Below the pieces are notes generated by a model, which saw only the letters and a list, made by a program, of their open reading frames with translations, had not been told where the DNA came from and ran no database searches. DNA of 64,000 nt from Bacteroidales bacterium (GTDB lineage Bacteria; Bacteroidota; Bacteroidia; Bacteroidales; F082): contig JAFGXS010000024.1 of NCBI GenBank assembly GCA_016936505.1, forward strand, positions 38,917-102,916, given 5' to 3'. A program made the position numbers and the translations under genes. Below, piece by piece: positions 45,934 to 55,113 of the stretch. How positions within the stretch are numbered: the first letter of the stretch is position 1; the number at the start of each line of letters is the position of its first letter.

Positions 45934-48705
45934 ATGAAAAAGTTTTTCGTTCTGATCATGTTGTTTGCTTCATTAACCTCAGTGGCTCAAACTATTAATA
46001 TTCCTATCAGTACAAATATTCAAACCAGAGAAGGTAAACTATTTTATATTCATACGGTTCAAAAGGGGCAGACCGTTTACTCTATTTCAAAAGCTTATAA
46101 CATTTCTATTGCCCAGCTTTATCAATTCAATCCTCACGCAAGGAATGGAATTCAAATCGGACAACAGCTTACAATCCCTGACAACAACCAGCCAAATTCA
46201 GGAAGTACAACTACAATAACCAGCCTTCAAAACAATAAACCAAAGGAAGTTACTCTGAAAAGTTTTGATTTTTTCTATCACGTTGCCGCTCCTGGAGAAA
46301 GTATAGCTCATGTGTCTTCAATATATCTGGTTCCTGAAAAGTATATTTTACTGGCTAATCCGGGTTTAAAAGGCCCGCTTAAAGAAGGGCAATATATTAA
46401 GATCCCGGTTGAGGATGCTTACAAAATTCTTGATGCTGAAGCTAATGGAACAACAGCAACAACTAATTCCAATATCTCTAACACCGTTACTCATATTAAG
46501 GTGCCTGCCCCCCCAAAACCTAAACCTGTTAAAACAACTTTTAAACTTCCAGAAAGTTCATCAACTCAGGCGAAACAAAATAGTTCAACTGCACAAACAC
46601 AAACCGAAGTCCCATTCATCAAAAACTATCAGCATGTGGTGATCCCCGGAGAAACAATGCAAAGCATCGCTAAAAAGTATGACATTACTGTAAGCGAACT
46701 AAAATCTGTTAATCCCGGTCTTGTAATGATTCTGCAAGGACAACGGTTGCGATTACCCACAAATGCTAAGGTACCCGGATACCAACCTACTACACCGGCA
46801 AAAATTAATCCCGCTATAAGCGATCAGGTTCAAACTACAAAGAGTAAGAAAAAAAATAACAAACCTACTGTTCAAGATGTAAACTCAAATCAGTTCATTC
46901 AACACACAGTTAAAAAAGGAGAAACCTTATATAGCATCTCCAGAAAATACGGGATCAGTTTAAACGACCTCTATAAAGAGAATAAAAATCTCACAACAAA
47001 TATCAAGGTCGGTCAGGTTATTCTGATTCCAAAAAAAAAAATGAATGAACCTTATGTGTTTTTTACACCCGAATCAAATACACGCTTAAAAAAAATTGCC
47101 CGTCTTTATAAAATTGATTTTGATTTATTAAAACAACAAAATCCTACAATGGGCAACAGGGTTCAACCCGGCGAAATCGTTAAAATTCCTGTAGAAACAT
47201 TTAACTCAGAAAAAGCTCCTCTCTCTCCAGGGAAAGAAGAAATGGTTCAAACAAAAACCGAACAAAAGCCTCAGCAGGAGAGTACTCTTGGATGCACTCC
47301 CATACCCCACACAGCAGAATTTAAAGTTGCTTTGATGGTTCCCCTTTACTTAAATCTTTCAGACAGCATCAATCCGGCACAGTTTTTAATGCAGGATCAG
47401 AAAAACTATGCTCCTTTTGCTTTTATCAAATTCCTGCAAGGTGGATTACTGGCCACTGAATTAATGAAACAACAGGGAATGGATGTTCAGTTGTATGTTT
47501 TTGATGTGGATCAGCAACTTTCTAAAACTGATAGTGTTCTTTTAAATCCTGAGCTAAAAAATATGAACCTGATCATTGGTCCTTTTTATAGTAGACCATT
47601 TAGCATGGTTTCTGCATTTGCATCCGCAAACGGAATCCCGATTATTAATCCTTTAACCATTCGTAATGAAGTATTAGATCAGGATCATAGCGTAGTAAAG
47701 GTACAACCCGGTACTAAGTATCAATTACCCATTATCCGAAAATATATTCAGGAAAATCAGGATCTTGATAAAATCTTCGTAATTCATCAGGGAAATATAA
47801 CTGACGATTCTATTAGCTTTGCAATAAGCGATACAATATCAAAAATACTTCCCCAACAGGTTAAATTTTCAAATACAGAGTTAGCCAACCTGGGAGTAGC
47901 TGTTAACCAGCGTGAAAAAGAAAAAGCGCGTCAGGACTTTTTAAAATTAATGGCTGCGGATCCGAACCATGAGATTTATCCGGCCGATACCGTTTTACCT
48001 CCCGTTGTAACAACACTTACAGATACATTACAGCCCTACGTCTTTGAAAACACCACTATTTTCCCCGACTCGCTGAAATTATTCAACACTGACAGTACAA
48101 CCTTTTCAAATCAGCTGATCAATATAAATTATGATGCCGACAGTTTGCATCCGTTCGTAAACAATGCATCAGTACTCAGAAAGAATCTTGTTATCGTATA
48201 CGGAACCAGCAAAGCTTTTGTGATGGATGTTATGAACCGGTTAAATGTAATTCGCGATACTTTCAACATAAGGCTTATCGGCATGCCCTATTGGGAAGAC
48301 TTTACCGAAATGGATTACAACCAAATGAATAATCTAAAACTGGTTTATCCATCAAGTTATTATGTGAACCATTCTGCCTCTGAAACCAAAGATATGGATA
48401 GTCTTTTTGTAAAGAAGTTCGGCAGTCTTCCTGAGAAATTTGGTAACCTGGGTTTCGATATTACCTACTATTTTCTGAACACTTTATATTATATGGGAAA
48501 TCAGGTAACAACCTGTGCTCCAAATTATCCCTACAGTGGAATCAGTTCTCATTTTGAATTAAAACCCGAAGGAGCTAATGGAAATCTTGAAAATTCATTC
48601 TGGTATCTACTTCAGATTAAAAACATGCAGCTCTACAATATTTCCAACCCCGGATTTATGAACCATCCATCACCGCTGCTTCCTGAGAACCATACTCAAC
48701 AGTAA
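45934..48705 (+). CDS. LysM-repeat protein with C-terminal periplasmic-binding (PBP1-like) domain
   Basis: 923 residues from the ATG at 45934, where the signal peptide MKKFFVLIMLFASLTSVAQ begins; an upstream in-frame TTG at 45922 is less likely. Five LysM-like repeats (about 38-82, 112-158, 233-276, 322-368 and a weaker one 375-420) are separated by Thr/Pro/Asn-rich linkers. The C-terminal half (about 460-900) resembles a type 1 periplasmic binding fold (KVALMVPLYLNL, NLIIGPFYSRP). LysM binds peptidoglycan; the rest may sense or bind a wall fragment. Function otherwise unknown. Confidence 0.82.
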   Translation: MKKFFVLIMLFASLTSVAQTINIPISTNIQTREGKLFYIHTVQKGQTVYSISKAYNISIAQLYQFNPHARNGIQIGQQLTIPDNNQPNSGSTTTITSLQNNKPKEVTLKSFDFFYHVAAPGESIAHVSSIYLVPEKYILLANPGLKGPLKEGQYIKIPVEDAYKILDAEANGTTATTNSNISNTVTHIKVPAPPKPKPVKTTFKLPESSSTQAKQNSSTAQTQTEVPFIKNYQHVVIPGETMQSIAKKYDITVSELKSVNPGLVMILQGQRLRLPTNAKVPGYQPTTPAKINPAISDQVQTTKSKKKNNKPTVQDVNSNQFIQHTVKKGETLYSISRKYGISLNDLYKENKNLTTNIKVGQVILIPKKKMNEPYVFFTPESNTRLKKIARLYKIDFDLLKQQNPTMGNRVQPGEIVKIPVETFNSEKAPLSPGKEEMVQTKTEQKPQQESTLGCTPIPHTAEFKVALMVPLYLNLSDSINPAQFLMQDQKNYAPFAFIKFLQGGLLATELMKQQGMDVQLYVFDVDQQLSKTDSVLLNPELKNMNLIIGPFYSRPFSMVSAFASANGIPIINPLTIRNEVLDQDHSVVKVQPGTKYQLPIIRKYIQENQDLDKIFVIHQGNITDDSISFAISDTISKILPQQVKFSNTELANLGVAVNQREKEKARQDFLKLMAADPNHEIYPADTVLPPVVTTLTDTLQPYVFENTTIFPDSLKLFNTDSTTFSNQLININYDADSLHPFVNNASVLRKNLVIVYGTSKAFVMDVMNRLNVIRDTFNIRLIGMPYWEDFTEMDYNQMNNLKLVYPSSYYVNHSASETKDMDSLFVKKFGSLPEKFGNLGFDITYYFLNTLYYMGNQVTTCAPNYPYSGISSHFELKPEGANGNLENSFWYLLQIKNMQLYNISNPGFMNHPSPLLPENHTQQ

Positions 48706-48752
48706 ATATTTTGTTTTATAAGGGTCTAACCCTGTCAAAATCAATTTTTTTG

Positions 48753-48760
48753 TATATTTG
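48753..48760 (+). promoter_or_regulatory. Possible -7 element for the DUF5723 gene
   Basis: TATATTTG matches TAnnTTTG, with a leader of about 150 bases to the ATG at 48916, which is longer than elsewhere in the window. Confidence 0.4.
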
Positions 48761-48915
48761 AGTTTGAAGAAGGATCGTTAAGTATTTTAAGAAAACACGG
48801 ATACTTATTTTATAATAACATATTCCATGTTTAGTGATTCATATTCAAAAAATATATGTTACAAATTTTTGAGATCATTTATCAGTTTCCAAATTCACAT
48901 TAAATTTTATGTAAA

Positions 48916-50280
48916 ATGAGTACACATTTTTACCCCTCTTTTGCAAAAAAATTCTTGTCAGTCCTGTTATTTTTTACTGTAGGAATCATTTATGCACAAG
49001 ACAGCTATGTTTTGTATGGAATAAACAACATTCCTCAAAGCACTTATCTGAATCCTGCCACCAATCCTAATGCAAATTTCTTTATTGGTTTCCCAGCACT
49101 TTCGCAAGTTCAGGTTGGAGCAGCCAACTCATTAGGAGCCTTCAATGACATTGTTCACAAAAAAGCCGGAACAGATTCAATTTACCTCGATCTATCGAGC
49201 CTGATCGGCAGCACGAACAAACTACATTTTCTCGGTGTTAACTTTAATCAGGATTTACTTTTTGCCGGTTTCAGAGCCAACAAAGCATTTATCACTTTCG
49301 GTGTAAGGCAACGTCTGATGGTTCAGATGCTGATAAGTAACGATCTGCTTAAATTGATAGATAATGCTGATGCACTGAACAGCAATGCACAATATGATCT
49401 GAGCAATACTGTTTTAAATGAAAATCATTTTCTTGATTACCACATTGGCGCTTCCCTTCCAATTACAGATAAAATACGTGCAGGTGCCAGATTACATATA
49501 TTCCAGGGGTTATCAAATATTCACACTGTAAACAACAAACTAAATTTCTCCACAACCAGCACAAACAACGACTTTGAGTTATACGCCAATACAGATCTAA
49601 CAATCAACACATCAGGCTTACCAGACAGTTTGGGATTTGAACCCGATTACATGTTAAACTTTCAGAATTTTGGATTTGGAATTGATTTAGGAGTTGAAGT
49701 TCAGGTTAACAAGCAACTCAAAGTAAGTGCCAGTTTGCTTGACATGGGAAAAATCAACTACAAAGCATACAATCAGAATTTTTCCAGCAAGGCAAACAAT
49801 GTTACAATTAACTCCAATACTTTCGATTTTCAAAATGGGAACACTGTCGAATCTTTTGCCGATTCAATAAAGCAATACCTTAACTTCCAGCAAACCTCAG
49901 CGAGTTATTCAGCTTCGCTACCGATGAGATTAATGGTTGCTGCTGATTATTTCACAAAGAACCAGCAAAATCAATTCTCATTTTTATTCTCAGGAAGATT
50001 CTATGAAAATTATTTTATGTATGCTTCTGCTCTGAGCTACAGTCGGAACTTCTCTAAACATGTAACCTTTAAAGCCAGTTACACATACATGAAAGAGTCG
50101 CCTTTTAACGTTGGAGCAGCCCTTTCATTCCAGTTCAGGCCATTACAGGTTTACATCTATTCCGACAATATTTTTGGTGTGCAATGGGATAGATCAAGAT
50201 TTGTTCAGGCAGGTTTTGGAATTAACTTTGTGTTCCCTCCAAAAGATCAAAACACTACAAAAGATAATCCGGGAAATTAG
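48916..50280 (+). CDS. DUF5723 family outer-membrane protein
   Basis: 454 residues. Signal peptide (about 1-27, ending IIYAQ), then QSTYLNPATNPNANFFIGFP, the conserved opening of DUF5723, and alternating hydrophobic strands through to the C-terminal FGINFVFPP, as in a beta barrel. Such proteins resemble the PorP/SprF-like or FadL-like barrels of Bacteroidota; no function is established. Single gene, convergent with the deoxynucleoside kinase. Confidence 0.78.
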   Translation: MSTHFYPSFAKKFLSVLLFFTVGIIYAQDSYVLYGINNIPQSTYLNPATNPNANFFIGFPALSQVQVGAANSLGAFNDIVHKKAGTDSIYLDLSSLIGSTNKLHFLGVNFNQDLLFAGFRANKAFITFGVRQRLMVQMLISNDLLKLIDNADALNSNAQYDLSNTVLNENHFLDYHIGASLPITDKIRAGARLHIFQGLSNIHTVNNKLNFSTTSTNNDFELYANTDLTINTSGLPDSLGFEPDYMLNFQNFGFGIDLGVEVQVNKQLKVSASLLDMGKINYKAYNQNFSSKANNVTINSNTFDFQNGNTVESFADSIKQYLNFQQTSASYSASLPMRLMVAADYFTKNQQNQFSFLFSGRFYENYFMYASALSYSRNFSKHVTFKASYTYMKESPFNVGAALSFQFRPLQVYIYSDNIFGVQWDRSRFVQAGFGINFVFPPKDQNTTKDNPGN

Positions 50281-50283
50281 TTC

Positions 50284-50916
50284 TTAGAAAGTAATTCGAT
50301 GAACCCCAAGGGGAAAATCCTGTTCCAGATGGTGCAGGATTTTTTCATAATCTTCAGGCCGGTTAACAAAATCCAAAGAATTTGTGTCCATAATCAAAAT
50401 GCGCATGTCGTTACGCTGTTTGATAAACTCGAGATAGCCTTCCTGAATTTTGTTCAGATAATCGTCCTGTATATCCTGTTCATAAGGACGGCCTCTCATT
50501 TTAATATTGGTCTGAAGCCGATGAGTATCTACATAAAGATAAACCATTAAATCGGGTTTTGGCAATTGCTGAAAAATAATGTTAAAGAAGTTGGTATACA
50601 ACTTATATTCATCATCCGGCAAATTCTTTTTGGCAAAGATCAATGACTTTACAATAAAATAATCGCTGATTGTAAACGACTTAAACAGATCCATTGTACC
50701 CAACTGGTTCTTCAGTTGATGATAACGGGCTGCCATAAACGACATTTCCAGTGGAAAAGCATACTTATCAGGCTCCTGATAAAATTTTGGGAGAAAGGAA
50801 TTCTCCTCAAATTGTTCCAGAATAAGCTGGGCGTTAAAATCAGCAGCGATTTTGTTTGCCAAAGAAGTTTTTCCGGCTCCAATATTTCCTTCAATCGCTA
50901 TAAAATTATATTTCAT
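50284..50916 (-). CDS. Deoxynucleoside kinase (deoxyadenosine/deoxyguanosine type)
   Basis: 210 residues from the ATG at 50916. This start overlaps the folK stop as ATGA and leads straight into YNFIAIEGNIGAGKTSLA with its P-loop, while the longer frame to 50943 would reach into folK. DNK family marks: LEQFEENSFLPKFY, LEMSFMAARYHQL and the KMRGRPYEQDI lid. It phosphorylates deoxynucleosides for salvage with ATP. Translationally coupled to folK. Confidence 0.9.
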   Translation of the reverse strand: MKYNFIAIEGNIGAGKTSLANKIAADFNAQLILEQFEENSFLPKFYQEPDKYAFPLEMSFMAARYHQLKNQLGTMDLFKSFTISDYFIVKSLIFAKKNLPDDEYKLYTNFFNIIFQQLPKPDLMVYLYVDTHRLQTNIKMRGRPYEQDIQDDYLNKIQEGYLEFIKQRNDMRILIMDTNSLDFVNRPEDYEKILHHLEQDFPLGVHRITF

Positions 50917-51425
50917 AAAACCGCCCGATTGTTTAATTTCCAAACTTTTCCTTTATCATCACAAGCCTCAAACAACTGCTTCTGATTCAGTCTTAAACCA
51001 GGATGTGTAAAATCCGAAGCCAGTTCAACCAATGGCATCAAGGTAAATCTTCTGTACTGAATTTGAGGATGCGGAATTTGTAATCTTTCATCAGCAAAAA
51101 TAATATCTCCATAATACAAGATATCGATATCAATTATACGCGATTCATAACCCATCATTACCTTCTGCTTTCTTCCGAGTTTTTGTTCAATTCCTTTACA
51201 TTTTTCCAAAAGCAACAAAGGCTCAAGTTCAGTTTGTAATATTACAACCTGATTCACAAAAGCAACCTCAGCAGCAAAACCCCAGGGTTCTGACTCATAA
51301 ACACAAGACATATAATCAATAGGTGATATATCTCTGTTTATCAGCTCCTTTACTTTATCCAGATAAACTTCTCTTGGTTCAATATTACTCCCCAGCAACA
51401 AAAAAACAGTCTCTTTTTTTGCCAT
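50913..51425 (-). CDS. folK: 6-hydroxymethyl-7,8-dihydropterin pyrophosphokinase
   Basis: 170 residues, normal length. HPPK marks: LLLGSNIEPRE near the N terminus, SCVYESEPWGF, FVNQVVILQT, and the metal-binding RIIDIDILYYG followed by IPHPQIQYRRFTLMPLVEL. It activates hydroxymethyl-dihydropterin with ATP for folate synthesis. First gene of a pair with the deoxynucleoside kinase; the promoter box lies four bases before the ATG. Confidence 0.96.
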   Translation of the reverse strand: MAKKETVFLLLGSNIEPREVYLDKVKELINRDISPIDYMSCVYESEPWGFAAEVAFVNQVVILQTELEPLLLLEKCKGIEQKLGRKQKVMMGYESRIIDIDILYYGDIIFADERLQIPHPQIQYRRFTLMPLVELASDFTHPGLRLNQKQLFEACDDKGKVWKLNNRAVL

Positions 51426-51429
51426 TGGG

Positions 51430-51437
51430 CAAAGTTA
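51430..51437 (-). promoter_or_regulatory. Bacteroidota -7 promoter element for folK
   Basis: Minus-strand TAACTTTG ends four bases before the folK ATG, so the transcript would be leaderless or nearly so. Confidence 0.45.
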
Positions 51438-51503
51438 GAAAAAAGCCTAAAGTATGAAAGAGGAATGTTGTAATTTGGAAAAAATACAAAAAGAAAAAAG
51501 CGT

Positions 51504-51519
51504 AATCTTTTTAAAGATT
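51504..51519 (-). terminator. Weak terminator at the end of the glucosaminidase gene
   Basis: AATCTTT (51504-51510) and AAAGATT (51513-51519) with a two-base loop, overlapping the stop codon and followed on the minus strand by a T-rich stretch. AT-only stem, so weak. Confidence 0.4.
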
Positions 51520-52254
51520 GTTTTCTGAATACAACCTTTTCATCAGCGAAATAATTTTTTTACTGTATTGTTTGTCAGATGCCCAACGACCACTTAAGTC
51601 ATCAATATTTTTCACAACGCCTCTACGAACCAGACTAAACCTTTTGTCCACAATCTGGTGGTTAATCTTTTCAGTAGAAGCATACGCTTTTAAGTGTTGA
51701 ATGTGTGCCCTTATTCCTATTCTGATGTTTGAAAAAGAAAGTCCCTGAGCCCCCTTTCTGGTTACTCCAAGTCCACAAAAATTATGCTGACCCGGTTTTA
51801 CATCACCGTTAAACTGCATAAATCCTGTTTCCAGGCACATCTGACTAAAAGCTACATCAGCATTTACACCTTCGTGCCTGGCTTCTTGTATATAAATAGA
51901 AGCTATCTCATCCGCCTTGAGCGGTTGAATTTTAGCATTATTACTTTCCAAAAACTGCGCAAGGTCCTTTGCCGTTAATCTTCCTTTTCCCATAATGGAT
52001 GGTATCTTAAATGTCTTTTTACTAACTGTAAAAACAGGAATCTTAACAAAATAATCAAAAGGTTTAGCCAAAGGAAAAAATTCATTCTGAATAAGAACCA
52101 GATTCTTTAGATTTGGCTGCTTAAGAATTACCGGAATAACATTGTTGGATTCTTCTGAAAAAATCCCCTTCCCTGTTAACATGACAAAAAACAAAATCAT
52201 GAAAACCCTTACTATGCGATTGTTTTTTGATATGAAACCGGAATTTTTTATCAT
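51511..52254 (-). CDS. Secreted glucosaminidase-domain protein
   Basis: 247 residues. N-terminal hydrophobic segment (about 14-34) likely serves as a signal or anchor. The C-terminal part (about 95-245) is a glucosaminidase domain: ARHEGVNADVAFSQMCLETG contains the catalytic glutamate region, followed by NFCGLGVTRKGAQGLSF and the RWASDKQYSKKI end. It would cleave beta-N-acetylglucosaminyl bonds in peptidoglycan. Single gene, divergent from sppA. Confidence 0.82.
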   Translation of the reverse strand: MIKNSGFISKNNRIVRVFMILFFVMLTGKGIFSEESNNVIPVILKQPNLKNLVLIQNEFFPLAKPFDYFVKIPVFTVSKKTFKIPSIMGKGRLTAKDLAQFLESNNAKIQPLKADEIASIYIQEARHEGVNADVAFSQMCLETGFMQFNGDVKPGQHNFCGLGVTRKGAQGLSFSNIRIGIRAHIQHLKAYASTEKINHQIVDKRFSLVRRGVVKNIDDLSGRWASDKQYSKKIISLMKRLYSENNL

Positions 52255-52436
52255 ACTCTAAAGATGCACCGACTGCGCGAAAAAAAAACATTTTATACTT
52301 TATAATTTTAAACACATATTTGTTAATATTGTAATAGAAAACCAATAATAAGCCAAATGGATAGAAAATGAATTGGTTACATATTTTTCACACCTAATGA
52401 ACACAAATATTTTACATAATTAAACTATAACAGGTT

Positions 52437-54218
52437 ATGAAACAATTTTTTAAGTTTATGTTCGCCTCCTTTGCAGGCATGGTACTTACACTAATCGTAT
52501 TGCTGATCATTTTTGCAGGAATGATGGCTTCATTAGCAAGCATTGCCAGTAAAGATGAAGTTACAATTGATCCGCACACAGTTTTGTACATTAACTGGAA
52601 AACGCCAATTCTTGATAGAGGCAACCAGAACCCTTTGGCAAATTTCAACTTCAACACCATGAAGTCAGAAAAGCCCGTTGGTCTGAACACTATACTCAGT
52701 AATCTTGACAAAGCTATTAAGGACCCGAATATTGCAGGTATTTACCTGAATATGGAGTCAGTTCCTGCCGGGCTGGCAACTACAGAAGAAATCAGAGATA
52801 AGCTGCTTGAGTTCAAAAAGTCAGGCAAGTTTATTGTGAGCTTTGCCAACAACTACGACCAAAAAGCTTATTATCTGGCAAGTTTGTCCAACAAAATTTT
52901 TGTTAATCCTCAAGGAACAGTTTTATTGAAAGGCCTATCAGCCCAAGTAATGTTTTATAAGAACCTGATGGATAAATTAGACATTAAGGCACAGATTATT
53001 CGAGGACCAAACAACAAATTCAAAAGTGCTGTTGAACCTTTCTTATATGACAAGATGAGTGCTGCCAATAAAGAACAAATGCAGGTTTTGCTTCAATCTT
53101 TCTGGGGGAAAATATTAGACGCACTTTCAGAAAGTCGAGGTGTTTCACTAAAAGAGCTCAATCTGCTGGCTGATAACCTGACTATTTCCAATGCCAAAGA
53201 AGCCGAAAAATATCACCTGGTTGATCAGGCTGCCTATCGCGATGAAGTCATCGACAGTCTAAAAAAGTATACTGATGTACCAATGGATGAAAATCTAAAC
53301 ATGATTAGTTTTTCTAAATATGCCAAAGTAAAACTAAGCGATAAGCAAGAAAAAATCAGCCGCAATAAAATTGCTGTTATTTACGCTCTTGGCGAAATCG
53401 TTCAGGGAAAAGGTAACGATAACACTATTGGATCCAGCACATTAGCACAAGCCATTAAAGAAGCACGTTTAGACAAAAATGTTAAAGCAATTGTGATGCG
53501 TGTTAACTCACCGGGAGGTGATGCCCTGGCCTCTGATATTATTCGACGCGAAGTTGAATTGGCAGGAAAAGCCAAACCCTTTATTGTTTCGATGGGCGAC
53601 CTGGCTGCTTCCGGTGGTTACTGGATTTCCACTAATGCCAATTATATTTTTGCAGATCCTACAACCATAACAGGATCTATCGGAGTTTTCGGAATTATAC
53701 CCGATTTCCAGAAATTTATGAGCAACAAACTTGGTATTACTTTCGATAAAGTAATGACAAATAAAAATGCAGACTTTATTGATGTAATGGCTCCTATGAG
53801 CGACCTGCAAAAAGAAAGATTAAATCAAAGCATTACCGGTATTTATAACGACTTCACAGCATTGGTTGCCCGAACAAGACACTTAAAACAGACTTATGTT
53901 GATAGTATTGCCAAAGGCCGGGTTTGGTCAGGAACCGATGCAATTAAGTTAGGATTGGTTGATAAATTAGGAGGACTTCAGGATGCAATTGCTTATGCTT
54001 CGAAGAAAGCAGACCTTGGAGAAAATTACCGTATTGTAAATTATCCTATTCGCAAAGACTTCTTCCAGCAATTGGTGGAAGAAATAAGCGGAGATGCCCA
54101 AACCAGAATTGTAAAAACTGCACTTGGCGACTGGAAAATTTACTGGGATCAAATGCAAACGGTACAAAAAATGAAAGGAGTTCAGGCAAGACTTCCCTTT
54201 GTGATGCAAATTCAGTAA
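52437..54218 (+). CDS. sppA: Signal peptide peptidase SppA, 67K type
   Basis: 593 residues (E. coli 618). One N-terminal membrane helix (about 8-35), then two S49 domains. The catalytic lysine lies in the first (about residue 200, GPNNKFKSAVEPF) and the serine in the second (about 392, GDLAASGGYW), followed by TITGSIGVFG, as in the E. coli long form. It degrades leftover signal peptides in the membrane. The gene is closed by a long perfect terminator hairpin. Confidence 0.95.
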   Translation: MKQFFKFMFASFAGMVLTLIVLLIIFAGMMASLASIASKDEVTIDPHTVLYINWKTPILDRGNQNPLANFNFNTMKSEKPVGLNTILSNLDKAIKDPNIAGIYLNMESVPAGLATTEEIRDKLLEFKKSGKFIVSFANNYDQKAYYLASLSNKIFVNPQGTVLLKGLSAQVMFYKNLMDKLDIKAQIIRGPNNKFKSAVEPFLYDKMSAANKEQMQVLLQSFWGKILDALSESRGVSLKELNLLADNLTISNAKEAEKYHLVDQAAYRDEVIDSLKKYTDVPMDENLNMISFSKYAKVKLSDKQEKISRNKIAVIYALGEIVQGKGNDNTIGSSTLAQAIKEARLDKNVKAIVMRVNSPGGDALASDIIRREVELAGKAKPFIVSMGDLAASGGYWISTNANYIFADPTTITGSIGVFGIIPDFQKFMSNKLGITFDKVMTNKNADFIDVMAPMSDLQKERLNQSITGIYNDFTALVARTRHLKQTYVDSIAKGRVWSGTDAIKLGLVDKLGGLQDAIAYASKKADLGENYRIVNYPIRKDFFQQLVEEISGDAQTRIVKTALGDWKIYWDQMQTVQKMKGVQARLPFVMQIQ

Positions 54219-54220
54219 GC

Positions 54221-54260
54221 CAAATAAAAAAGGACTGAGGTTTCAGTCCTTTTTTATTTG
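54221..54260. terminator. Strong terminator after sppA
   Basis: Perfect 18-base arms (54221-54238 and 54243-54260) with core AGGACTGA / TCAGTCCT and a four-base loop; A and T runs lie within the arms. Confidence 0.9.
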
Positions 54261-54268
54261 ATTTCACC

Positions 54269-54276
54269 TATATTTG
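54269..54276 (+). promoter_or_regulatory. Bacteroidota -7 promoter element for the small membrane protein
   Basis: TATATTTG matches TAnnTTTG, 32 bases before the ATG at 54309, right after the sppA terminator. Confidence 0.45.
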
Positions 54277-54308
54277 AACCCTTATTGAAATAATATATAT
54301 CGCACAAA

Positions 54309-54662
54309 ATGAAAGCACATACAGCCAGCCTTATTAACGCAATAGCACTCATAATTTTTGGTATTTGGGGATACTTTGGTTCTGTAAATCCATCCTATAC
54401 TGCCTTTATCCCGGTTGTTGGAGGCTTTATTCTGATCTTTCTTTATCCCGGTACAAAAAGAGAAGATAAGCTTATAGCACATATTACTGTTACCATTACA
54501 TTACTACTGTTTGTAGGGCTTTTCAAACCATTATACGGAGCTATTGAAAAAACAGATTATATGGCTATTTCAAGAGTAACCGCTATGATGATCACCAGTG
54601 TCTGGGCAATCATCGCTTTTATTAAAAGCTTCATTGACGCCAGAAAAAAAAGGGAAGCCTGA
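54309..54662 (+). CDS. Small four-helix membrane protein, function unknown
   Basis: 117 residues with four hydrophobic segments (about 7-25, 31-48, 57-74 and 87-108) and a basic C terminus. The GxxGYFGSVNPSYTAFIPVVG segment recurs in Bacteroidota small membrane proteins, but no function is known to me. It lies 7 bases before the DCC-family gene, so the pair is probably one transcript. Confidence 0.75.
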   Translation: MKAHTASLINAIALIIFGIWGYFGSVNPSYTAFIPVVGGFILIFLYPGTKREDKLIAHITVTITLLLFVGLFKPLYGAIEKTDYMAISRVTAMMITSVWAIIAFIKSFIDARKKREA

Positions 54663-54669
54663 GCATTGA

Positions 54670-55113
54670 ATGCTACCTAAACATTTTCATATCGTTTTGT
54701 TTGATGGAGAATGCAATCTCTGCGACGGAACAGTTCGTTTCCTAATACGGAATGATAAAAAAAAGCTCTTCAGGTTTATTGCACTTCAATCAGATTTAGG
54801 TAAAGAACTTATTAAGGTTCTGAACCTGAATGAGAAAGAAAGTAATTCAGTTGCATACATCAATTACCTTGGAGTTTACACAAAATCTACAGCCGTATTA
54901 AATACACTTAAGTTTCTTGATAAATGGTCTTTTTTATCTCATCTTCTTTATATTCCGGGAAGACCTCGTGATATTATTTACGATATGGTTGCGAAATCAC
55001 GGTTCAAGATCTTTGGAAGAAAAGAATATTGCGAAGTACCAGAAGATATCGGTGGAAGCCGGTTCGCATTATCCAAAAGCGAATTTGAGCAACTTAAGAA
55101 ATTTATCGAATAA
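54670..55113 (+). CDS. DCC family thiol-disulfide oxidoreductase-like protein (DUF393)
   Basis: 147 residues. The DCC motif is present as FDGECNLCDG (C15, C18), followed by FLIRNDKKKLFRFIALQSD and RDIIYDMVAKSRFKIFGRKE, the conserved pattern of DUF393. The family is predicted to have thiol-disulfide activity; no substrate is known. Its end overlaps the convergent hemH gene by 11 bases. Confidence 0.88.
   Translation: MLPKHFHIVLFDGECNLCDGTVRFLIRNDKKKLFRFIALQSDLGKELIKVLNLNEKESNSVAYINYLGVYTKSTAVLNTLKFLDKWSFLSHLLYIPGRPRDIIYDMVAKSRFKIFGRKEYCEVPEDIGGSRFALSKSEFEQLKKFIE

Noticed and set aside
48721..48733. Small inverted repeat AGGGT/ACCCT after the LysM gene
   Set aside because: Five-base stem without a following T run; too weak for a terminator call.
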